Assembly (NCBI GenBank): GCA_002471805.1 | Contig: DKQR01000159.1 | Span: 1-16,482 of the forward strand | From: Fidelibacterota bacterium UBA7303 | Lineage (GTDB): Bacteria > Fidelibacterota > Marinisomatia > Marinisomatales > UBA1611 | DNA length: 16,482 nt | Reading direction: 5' to 3' | Shown here: positions 8,301 through 14,792 of the stretch, piece after piece | How positions within the stretch are numbered: the first letter of the stretch is position 1 | Layout: every line of letters starts with the position of its first letter | Made by a program: the position numbers and the translations under genes | Notes under the pieces: model-generated | Database searches by the model: none | Seen by the model: the letters and a program-made list of their open reading frames with translations, nothing else | What the model was told of the DNA's origin: nothing

Positions 8301-8659
8301 TCCATGACCCAGAGATTATTTTGTCCTGCTCGATCAGAAATAAATGCAATTGATTTTCCATTTGGAGAATATCGTGGATGATAGTTCAGGGCTACACCAG
8401 TGTTCTGTGTAAGAACTCGTGCATTACCGCCTTTAGCAGGAATTCGATAAATATTAGCCAATAAATCAAAAACTATCCATTTTTCATCTGGGGAAATATC
8501 AACAGACATCCAAGTACCTTCTTCAGTATTGAAGGATATATCCCGAGTTGTTCCCCTAGCTAGGGTTACATCCCATTCTTGTATATCTTCTTGGGCAACA
8601 GACGCTATAGGAAATAAAAATACAGTGACAATTAATTGCTTCATCAGTTTTGAATTCAT
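5348..8659 (-). CDS. Exported TolB-like beta-propeller fused to an amidohydrolase
   Basis: A 1103-residue protein. A signal peptide covers residues ~6-22 (cleavage near SVAQ). Residues ~40-670 carry a long series of PD40/TolB-type propeller blades, each marked by a SPDGKWIAF-like strand (around 56, 98, 143, 195, 260, 432 and 478). Residues ~680-1065 are an amidohydrolase domain of the imidazolonepropionase-like type: opening sandwich (GARILTMDN), metal motif GLIDMHSH with H740 and H742, a candidate carboxylated Lys K836 in VSLKQY, E863 in TSEGGD, H883 in WEHP, and GSHGQQHG around H982, where other amidohydrolases carry the metal Asp. The domain order is a known architecture; such enzymes are usually considered peptidase- or prolidase-like, but few are tested. 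The propeller may screen or bind substrate peptides. Its stop codon overlaps ATG 5351 in an ATGA arrangement, and the start of the next amidohydrolase lies within a few bases. Confidence 0.92.
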   Translation of the reverse strand: MNSKLMKQLIVTVFLFPIASVAQEDIQEWDVTLARGTTRDISFNTEEGTWMSVDISPDEKWIVFDLLANIYRIPAKGGNARVLTQNTGVALNYHPRYSPNGKSIAFISDRAGQNNLWVMDADGSNPRSIFEDLNLRASHPTWTPDGEYIIVSRQSVLRGPSRGKDSGIYMYHRNGGKGIKIGGKELQGAKWPSISEDGEYLYFHKRTPGEVVSWNVSDILQGAINIERYEFDTGEITPVTSGAPTRQLRLSSGGAYAPEISPDGRWLAFARRIPDGTITWKGHEFGPRTALWLRDLLTGDERVIMDPIEQDMTEGMKTIRVLPAYSWDGKGKSIILSQGGKLRRLDIKSGKIKTIPFTASVKRTISEQAYKQFDISDSPFKVQFTRYHVGAPNGSAVAFQAVGKIYFMPLPNGTPKRLTKADFREFEYAPTWSPDGKWIAFVTVDETGAGYLWKVRSTGGSPTRLSNVYGEYMHPVWSSDGKEIAVVRGAGATARTRTMADNPYYDILTISSSGGKFKEIIRVPVPVPFARTQFVRPSFGKNNRIFFPQMGASRGDSTSLISVNNEGRDKRVHFIFPHADEVMISSNSKWVTFNEGDNIYLVPMPMDGRFSSPVVIDKRDGKGVLPVEKLSYQGGIHPSWLDEKTVQFGSGSQYFTYDTESSKTDTFNIDLVVPRNIARGTIVLTGARILTMDNRKVIDNGDIVIKKGRISCLGECDKSNADKIVDLKGKTIIPGLIDMHSHFYREYRGIIPMKTFEASVPLAYGVTSNLDNSMWSQDVFPAAEMIETGALIGSRTYSTGDPLYAGDGPRQNELTSYEITEDNIKRLSSWGAVSLKQYMQPYRKQRQWVSDIARKYGLMVTSEGGDLNYNLSMIMDGQTAWEHPISYMPIYNDAAKFFGKAKTVYSPTFMVGGPGPWNDEYFFAESKVWKNKKLRLWIPWQQLVPHSRRRELRPQTDYSYPFLAQVLADIMAEGGHGAIGSHGQQHGIASHWEVWVAASAMGPMGALELATNEGAYFLGAQNDIGSLAKGKLADLIILNSNPLDDIKNTLDIEYVMKSGILYDGFNLDEIWPQKKEYGKRPWINEDALIEDSRSINQWDKKEE

Positions 8660-8665
8660 AATTCT

Positions 8666-8670
8666 ACCTC
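8666..8670 (-). promoter_or_regulatory. Shine-Dalgarno GAGGT for the TolB-amidohydrolase
   Basis: GAGGT lies 6 bases before ATG 8659. It favours this start over the second in-frame ATG five codons on. The 58-base gap here (8660-8717) is the longest in the window and has no hairpin followed by a T run. Confidence 0.65.
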
Positions 8671-8717
8671 GTTGAATTTGGATTTAAGAACAATGTGATA
8701 TTTTTAACTGCAATTCG

Positions 8718-11597
8718 TTAATTGTTTTTTTCAAGTATTACTTCTGGAAATATTGTTTTGGGATTATCAAGTAACTTGGATGGTTCCTTTTTAAGATAGT
8801 AATCAAAAAAAGAAACTGTCAAAGAATTAATAATTTCATACGCTCTAAACGCTTTCAGGTCACCAGCATATTCGGGGTAAAGTAACACCAGGTCTGAGAA
8901 ATGACCGTGAGCAGCACCTTTGATGGTAACATCATACCAATCATTTTTTGATCTGGTCTTCAATTGTTGGTCATTAGCACTGACCATTTTTATTAATTCA
9001 TCCATTATTTTTTTATTTTTTCTCGATTCTTGATCATCTTTCCCTTTCGGTGCTTCAGGCATTATTCCGCTATGGAACAACATAAAAGGAGCTTTTATTA
9101 TTTCCTTCTCAGCATCACCAAATAGTTGCCCGTCATGATCCACGGCAGCTTTTATACGTTCATCAACAATACATGCTTTTATCGAAGTGGCTCCCCCAAA
9201 TGACCAGCCATACATTCCAATTTTGTCCAGATCAAGGATCTTATTAAAGCGACCTTCCTCATTTAACTCAGTAATTTTGTCAATTACAAATCTTGCATCA
9301 GCCACCCATTGAGGGAAGTGATGTTCATCAAGATAATCCCAATATGTTAACGCATCCTTCAGCAAATCTCCTGTTGGCTCTGGAGAGGAGAGTGTATCTA
9401 CTTTTATGCTTTCCCCATTAGGCAGTAACTGTGTTTTATTAAATCCGTTATGCCCAACGGAAAAAACAACGTAACCGTGGCTAGCCAATTCTTCCGTTGT
9501 GAATGTGCTTGTGAACCGTGTCCACCCTCCCCCATGATTATAAATAAGAACCGGGAAACGACCCGCACTTCTCACTGGTGGTGAACCACGTATGGCACTT
9601 GTCCTTACATGTTGAACCTTATCGAAATCTTTATTGGTCCCAAATTCGCTCAAATTTGAAACGTACATAGCTTTCTTTCCTGAATGGGTAATAGTAGGAT
9701 ACCACGCCCGAACCAATATATTGCGTGAATCATCCCTAACCTTAGTAAATATTTCTTCTCTCGAATCATCAGTCCAGAAATAGTCTGTCATTCCAACAGA
9801 ATAGACTCCCGTTGGCTCTGGAAAAGGTCTCTCCGGAATGGAAGGTGCATCAGGGACTGATGACAAAGTAGGCAAACTGTTACGTAACTTAATGAACTTC
9901 AAATTTTGAACTCGGCCACCACTCAATAGGAAACCAGTAACATTTCCAGGAGATATTGCATTATCATCTTCCCATAAGAAGCGAATACTAGAGAAGAACC
10001 ATTTGTCTCCATTAAATTGATTTTTAAAGATTGGTTTAAGTTTAATTTTTCCATGACGCACATGTGTTGCAATTAACAAGTTGTCTTTTTTAGAAAGATT
10101 ATACACCGCCTCTAATTCAGGACTATAATATTGTCCTTCTAAAATTTTTAATTCCCTCTCAGAGACCGTAAATGGGGGTATATGCACCCCTTCCCCATAT
10201 TTTTCACCCGTTTGTGTAAAAACTGTAAATGAATTATCCGCAGGTACATCACCAATCTCAAATGCCAATATCATTTCCAAGTCTTTGATCCAGAATTGTT
10301 TGTCACTTACAGGAATCAAACGCATTGCAGATTGATCAGCAACTCTTGCATAAACTGATGACCATCTTTTATATAGTTCAACTATCATGCCGCTATCCAA
10401 CTGGTATCTACCTATGATAGAATCAAGTGTTTCATCATCCACTTCAACTTCTTGCAGTTCATTTTGACCTTCTGGCGCACTGTATTGACTGAATTCTTCT
10501 TCTAACAATAAATCCGCAATTTGATATGCCCTCTTTTTTGGACCCGCACTGGCCAGGTTTGTCAACACAACAATTCCTACTTCTTTCTCTGGGAACCAGA
10601 CAACATGTGATCTAAAACCAGCATCCGCACCACCATGACTCACCGTTTTTAAACCTTTATAATCTCCAATGACAATACCATGAGCGTAGGCTATTTTTTC
10701 GCCATTATTCAAAACACCTTGTAGTTGCATTTCATCTAACAATGCAGCACCACCAACGTCCGTATGGCGAAAATTATCCAGCCATTTAACAAGATCAATA
10801 GCAGTTGTGAAAAGACTCGTTGCTCCCACATTAGCATAACTCAATATGGATTTTTTTAACTTTCCTTTGTCTTTTTTATAAGAATATGCACGGTCTTTTA
10901 CTATATGTTCATGATCATCATGGAAATGGGTAGAACTCATTCCAAGTGGTTCAAATATTCTTTCCCTCGCAAATTGTGCAAGTGTTTTGCCAGAGACACT
11001 TTCGATAATTTGACCCAATAATGTATATCCCATATTGGAATACATATATTTTGTATTGGGTTCAAAGTTCAATCTTTTTTGGCGTTGAATGAGTTGAAGA
11101 ACATGGTCAGTTGTAATTACATCATCCAAGCGCCAACCGCTGATGGCTAATAACTCCCATTGATCTCGTATACCACTGGTCATCTGTAACATTTGTCGAA
11201 TTGTAACTGGATAATTGTACTTGGGAACATAGGGTAAATATTGCTGTACTTGATCATCAAGAGATAATTCCCCATCATAAGCAAGTAGCATTATGGACAT
11301 CGCAGTAAATTGCTTTGATACAGAAGCTACATGGAAAATTGTGTTTTCTTTTACTGGCAGACTGTATTCAATCTGTGCATTCCCATATTGCTTCCTCAGT
11401 TCTATTTTGCCTTGTCTAATTACGGCTACTGAAGCACCTGGACTATCTAAACTAGATAAATCTTCAAAAATCGAATCCACTTTTTTATCTAATTCATTAT
11501 CCATTGAATACTGGTAAGAACAGTTGCTAAAAAACAAAAACATGATCACAGATAAATAAAAAGGGTAAAAATCTACCCGTATCATGATTTTTTTCAT
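8718..11597 (-). CDS. Fusion of beta-lactamase-fold hydrolase and PAF-acetylhydrolase-like esterase
   Basis: A 959-residue two-enzyme chain. Residues 1-26 form a signal with a possible lipobox (FFSNC, C26; Asn before Cys is unusual). Residues ~33-370 are a serine beta-lactamase/DD-peptidase-like domain with S92-V-S-K95, Y186-S-N188 and H321-G-G. Residues ~385-570 form one or two beta-rich modules; both begin with a similar 'GxY' strand (GRYQLDSG at 396, GQYYSPEL at 488). After a Pro-rich linker (~576-594) comes an alpha/beta hydrolase domain, ~595-945, with the HGGG oxyanion segment at 688-691, nucleophile G797-W-S799-F-G-G, an acid candidate at D820 or D822, and catalytic H897 in AAHGHFSD. 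GxSFGG plus HxxFSD resembles the PAF-acetylhydrolase/dienelactone hydrolase group. The first half is the close paralogue of the 463-residue gene upstream. No Shine-Dalgarno is visible; the start lies 10 bases after the previous stop, so translational coupling is likely. Confidence 0.9.
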   Translation of the reverse strand: MKKIMIRVDFYPFYLSVIMFLFFSNCSYQYSMDNELDKKVDSIFEDLSSLDSPGASVAVIRQGKIELRKQYGNAQIEYSLPVKENTIFHVASVSKQFTAMSIMLLAYDGELSLDDQVQQYLPYVPKYNYPVTIRQMLQMTSGIRDQWELLAISGWRLDDVITTDHVLQLIQRQKRLNFEPNTKYMYSNMGYTLLGQIIESVSGKTLAQFARERIFEPLGMSSTHFHDDHEHIVKDRAYSYKKDKGKLKKSILSYANVGATSLFTTAIDLVKWLDNFRHTDVGGAALLDEMQLQGVLNNGEKIAYAHGIVIGDYKGLKTVSHGGADAGFRSHVVWFPEKEVGIVVLTNLASAGPKKRAYQIADLLLEEEFSQYSAPEGQNELQEVEVDDETLDSIIGRYQLDSGMIVELYKRWSSVYARVADQSAMRLIPVSDKQFWIKDLEMILAFEIGDVPADNSFTVFTQTGEKYGEGVHIPPFTVSERELKILEGQYYSPELEAVYNLSKKDNLLIATHVRHGKIKLKPIFKNQFNGDKWFFSSIRFLWEDDNAISPGNVTGFLLSGGRVQNLKFIKLRNSLPTLSSVPDAPSIPERPFPEPTGVYSVGMTDYFWTDDSREEIFTKVRDDSRNILVRAWYPTITHSGKKAMYVSNLSEFGTNKDFDKVQHVRTSAIRGSPPVRSAGRFPVLIYNHGGGWTRFTSTFTTEELASHGYVVFSVGHNGFNKTQLLPNGESIKVDTLSSPEPTGDLLKDALTYWDYLDEHHFPQWVADARFVIDKITELNEEGRFNKILDLDKIGMYGWSFGGATSIKACIVDERIKAAVDHDGQLFGDAEKEIIKAPFMLFHSGIMPEAPKGKDDQESRKNKKIMDELIKMVSANDQQLKTRSKNDWYDVTIKGAAHGHFSDLVLLYPEYAGDLKAFRAYEIINSLTVSFFDYYLKKEPSKLLDNPKTIFPEVILEKNN

Positions 11598-11607
11598 GTT
11601 TTAACCA

Positions 11608-13332
11608 TTATTTTTTTATTACAACACCAGGCAAGTTTCCAGTTAATTCCCCTTTTTCAACTGTAAAATGTCCATTTACTATAACATACTCTATACCTTC
11701 GGAGTACAAATCTGGGTTCAAGACTGTGGCATTGTCCCTAATTTTATTAAAATCAAAGATTGTAATATCAGCAAAATAATTTTCCTTTAAATATCCTCGA
11801 TCTTTTAATCCAACTACGCTAGCTGGCAAACCTGTCATTGAACGAATTGCAAAAGGTAATGTCGTAGTTTTCAAATCTTTAACATAACGAGCAATACGAC
11901 GAGTGAATGCGCCAAAATGCCTGGGATGTGCACCTGGTGAAGATTCAAAACCTTTTGCCCCTTTAACACCACTAACTGCAGCATCAGAACTGGTAATAGC
12001 ATAATCTTGCTTATAATAATTCGTCACATCTATATCATTTATACCATAACCTCTAGTCCAAGCACCTCCCAGAACATCTTTATAGCCATTTAAAGCCATG
12101 TATACAACAACCTCTTGATATGTCGTGTTTCGATCTTGAGCAATCTGTTGTAAAGTTTTACCAACAAAATTAGACTCAGGATAGTCCACCACCACAACTC
12201 TGTCTTGACCACCGTTATGATCAACAATCCAGGAGATGTCTCTAGTAATTATTTCACGTATAGAAAGATTGGACCAATTACGTTTTAAGTTTTTACGGGA
12301 ATTTTTGAATAATGACTTATCTCTCCACAAAGGATTATCCCGACCTCCATCAATTGATACTTTTTTGTCAACCAATGCCCATTTGGGAATCATGGGTCTT
12401 GGACCACCGCCGAAAGTTTCATATGGATATACATCAATAAAAACCTGCAATCCTTCATCTCGGGCATTTTTAATTACTTTCAGATCATGCGAAGATCTAC
12501 CAAAAGAGGAACGACCTCTAGATTTGTGATGACTCCCAACGACTCGAATCCCGGTAACACGCGCAATCTGAATGGTTTCTTCCAATGCTTGCAAACCATC
12601 AACTTGCCATCCGGTAGCTGTACTTGGCAATTGCCAAAGAGGCATTATAGCCTCACTTCGCTGGTGAGCAATATAAAAACCATCGTAATCGGAAATAACT
12701 TCACCTAAAGCAAGCAATTCTGCCGTATCACTAAAACGGGCAGGTCTATATTCCACTCCTGCTCCCATACCGAAGGCCCCAAGTTCTAGACCTTCTCGAA
12801 GTAATTCCCTCATTTTATTAATTTCTTTTTGAGTGGCTATACGTTCATAGTCTTCTTTCATAACTTCGGATCGTATGGTACTATGGCCCACCATCAGTAT
12901 CAAATTCATTCCATGGCCTTTTTGTTTGAGCTCGTCAATCTCTTTAGTCAAAGGCCAAGTCGTATTCCTTCCATCAGGACCGCCAAGTACTGTGGTAAGG
13001 CCTTGGCTAGTAAGACTTTTTGCCATTCGTGCCTCAGCAAACTCAGATGTCATTGCTCCATCAGCATGTGAGTGAAGATCTATAAAACCCGGTGTAACAT
13101 ACAAGCCAGTGGCATCAATATTTTGTTTAGCTGTTTCATCACTAAGGTTCTTGATTGCAACAATTTTCCCACTAACAATACCTATATCTGAACTGAACCA
13201 TGGATTACCTGTACCATCAATTATGCGGCCGTTTCGAATAATTAAATCATAAGATCTCTGTGCTCCAAGCTGATGAGAACAAAAAATAAATATGACTAAT
13301 AAAAAGTTGGTGACCTTGTTCCTTATTATCAT
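11608..13332 (-). CDS. N-acyl-D-amino-acid deacylase (D-aminoacylase family amidohydrolase), exported
   Basis: A 574-residue member of the D-aminoacylase branch of the amidohydrolase superfamily. Characterised relatives hydrolyse N-acyl-D-amino acids to the free D-amino acid. A signal peptide covers about residues 8-24, ending near LGAQ. The chain then has a small beta-sandwich start (YDLIIRNGRIIDGTG), the metal motif PGFIDLHSHAD with H87 and H89, E194 in AGVEYRP, H223 in IAHQR, H268/H269 in GSHHKS, and D450 in TSSDA, followed by the closing sandwich strands (ADITIFDFNKI). The classical enzyme has a metal-ligand Cys in a TTVVxGxCG motif; here that place reads TTVLGGPDG, so the Cys is missing. 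An exported location is notable because well-studied D-aminoacylases are cytoplasmic. It sits between two beta-lactamase-fold genes, suggesting it takes the products of D-specific peptidases. The family call is firm; the exact substrate is inferred. Confidence 0.88.
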   Translation of the reverse strand: MIIRNKVTNFLLVIFIFCSHQLGAQRSYDLIIRNGRIIDGTGNPWFSSDIGIVSGKIVAIKNLSDETAKQNIDATGLYVTPGFIDLHSHADGAMTSEFAEARMAKSLTSQGLTTVLGGPDGRNTTWPLTKEIDELKQKGHGMNLILMVGHSTIRSEVMKEDYERIATQKEINKMRELLREGLELGAFGMGAGVEYRPARFSDTAELLALGEVISDYDGFYIAHQRSEAIMPLWQLPSTATGWQVDGLQALEETIQIARVTGIRVVGSHHKSRGRSSFGRSSHDLKVIKNARDEGLQVFIDVYPYETFGGGPRPMIPKWALVDKKVSIDGGRDNPLWRDKSLFKNSRKNLKRNWSNLSIREIITRDISWIVDHNGGQDRVVVVDYPESNFVGKTLQQIAQDRNTTYQEVVVYMALNGYKDVLGGAWTRGYGINDIDVTNYYKQDYAITSSDAAVSGVKGAKGFESSPGAHPRHFGAFTRRIARYVKDLKTTTLPFAIRSMTGLPASVVGLKDRGYLKENYFADITIFDFNKIRDNATVLNPDLYSEGIEYVIVNGHFTVEKGELTGNLPGVVIKK

Positions 13333-13336
13333 GTTT

Positions 13337-13345
13337 CTCCTCCTT
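13337..13345 (-). promoter_or_regulatory. Strong Shine-Dalgarno AAGGAGGAG for the D-aminoacylase
   Basis: An AGGAGG core about 6 bases before ATG 13332 is the strongest ribosome site in the window. The 53-base gap that holds it (13333-13385) shows no clear hairpin and no convincing -35/-10 pair. Confidence 0.8.
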
Positions 13346-13385
13346 ATGATTTCAGCTGAGTAATTGTAAAAACTATTTTGAGTAT

Positions 13386-14777
13386 TTAATTATTTGTTCT
13401 TTTGAATTTTATATTTTTTACCCGACCAGTATTTAGTGTAAATTTTTTGTAATTCTTGTCAAACTCTAGAGTTATCCATTTATCTTTTTTAAACGTAAAA
13501 GGACCTGTTGGCTTCAAGGTTACGGGGTCCAAATAACGGGTTTGGCATGTCAATGAGTCATTTTTCATATAAAAATAGTACGATGTTTCCAGTTCTGATG
13601 AAAAGAACGTACCACTAAATTTGGAAATTTGTTGTCTATCCATATTAAAATCAGTTTCATCTAGTTCACCGCTAGAAAGCTCCTCTTCATTTGCCTTAGG
13701 ACCTGAATCAACTAATATATCAGCCAAGTAGACATCACTGATTTTTCTAGCCAAATCACTTGGTTTCATTGAAAACAAATTTGCAAGAATTATAACCGAA
13801 AATCGCTGCTCTGGGAACCGCAGCATATGTGTTCTAAATCCCAAATAACCACCACTGTGACCAATTGTTTTTAGTCCCTTATATTCTCCGTGTACAAGAC
13901 CAAAGGCATAATCAAGAGTATCCCCATTATTCAATATTCCTTTGGCTCGAATTGTCTCCATCAATTTTTCCCCAGATCCAATTTTGTTACTATAATAGTT
14001 TTTATCCCATAGAATCAAATCATCTATATTAGAATACAGTCCACCTGAACCAACCAGGTCAAAACTACTGTGGACTCTTTCAAGCACTGAATCATTTTTT
14101 ACATAGCTTTCGGCACGATTTTTTATAATCATATTACGATTATCATTGAAATGAGTATTATTCATCTCTAAAGGTTGGAAGAAATATTGGTTGGTATAAT
14201 CACGGAGTGACATTCCAGTTACTCTTTTTACAAGTACAGCCATTAAAAAATAACCAGAATTAGAATACATGTATTGATCACCCGGTTTAAAATTGAGTGC
14301 TTTTTGCCTTGCAATAAGATTAATTATTTCTTGTTCATCGAAAACATCTGCATAAGATCGTCCTTTCAAAACCCATAGGTTCAAGTAATCTCGCAATCCG
14401 CTAGTATGATGGATTAGATTTCGTATTGTAACCCTGTAACCATAATCAGGAATTTCAGGAAAGTATTTTCTAATATCATCGTCCAATGATATTCTGCCTT
14501 GCTCTTCTAAAAGTGCCATTGACATTGCAGTAAATTGCTTTGATACAGAGGCTAAATAAAAAACCGTATTAGGAGCATTGGGATAATCATAATCTAAATT
14601 GCCATAACCAAAACCTCCTTTATACAAAACCTTTCCATCTTTTATAACAGCGAATGACCCGCCGGGCGAACCAGATTTATTCCATTCTAAAAGAAGTTTA
14701 TCCACTGCATTTTCTTCATTGCTATCTTCACATCCGATTAGAAGAATAAGGCTTAAAGAAAGAAATGTCCTTTTAAT
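13386..14777 (-). CDS. Lipoprotein serine beta-lactamase-fold hydrolase, probable ATT start
   Basis: A serine hydrolase of the beta-lactamase/DD-peptidase superfamily. A GTG at 14705 is the first conventional start codon and gives 439 residues, but it removes an obvious lipoprotein signal. Extending upstream in frame gives x-KRTFLSLSLILLIGC, with the lipobox Cys codon at 14732-14730, and the codon where Met is expected (14777-14775) is ATT. From that start the protein has 463 residues. In GTG numbering the motifs are S53-V-S-K56, Y147-S-N149 and H283-S-G, all intact. The C-terminal part from about residue 345 is a beta-rich domain resembling one in the 959-residue fusion protein downstream. 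It is the close paralogue of that protein's N-terminal half. The Shine-Dalgarno is weak (AGAG about 8 bases before the ATT), so expression probably depends on coupling to the preceding gene. Substrate unknown. Confidence 0.88.
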   Translation of the reverse strand: MKRTFLSLSLILLIGCEDSNEENAVDKLLLEWNKSGSPGGSFAVIKDGKVLYKGGFGYGNLDYDYPNAPNTVFYLASVSKQFTAMSMALLEEQGRISLDDDIRKYFPEIPDYGYRVTIRNLIHHTSGLRDYLNLWVLKGRSYADVFDEQEIINLIARQKALNFKPGDQYMYSNSGYFLMAVLVKRVTGMSLRDYTNQYFFQPLEMNNTHFNDNRNMIIKNRAESYVKNDSVLERVHSSFDLVGSGGLYSNIDDLILWDKNYYSNKIGSGEKLMETIRAKGILNNGDTLDYAFGLVHGEYKGLKTIGHSGGYLGFRTHMLRFPEQRFSVIILANLFSMKPSDLARKISDVYLADILVDSGPKANEEELSSGELDETDFNMDRQQISKFSGTFFSSELETSYYFYMKNDSLTCQTRYLDPVTLKPTGPFTFKKDKWITLEFDKNYKKFTLNTGRVKNIKFKRTNN

Positions 14778-14792
14778 AATTATAACTCTAGC

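Noticed and set aside
8660..8717. An internal promoter in the longest intergenic gap
   Set aside because: A TTGCAG and a TTAAAT can be found but are spaced about 20 bases apart and match poorly; in AT-rich DNA this is not evidence.
11302..14549. The 23-base exact repeat as a mobile-element or recombination site
   Set aside because: Both copies encode the same catalytic motif in paralogous genes; shared ancestry explains it and no terminal repeats or transposase are near.
13386..14705. GTG at 14705 as the start of the second beta-lactamase-fold gene
   Set aside because: It lies nine codons after a clear lipobox Cys and would drop the export signal; the in-frame upstream extension is open.
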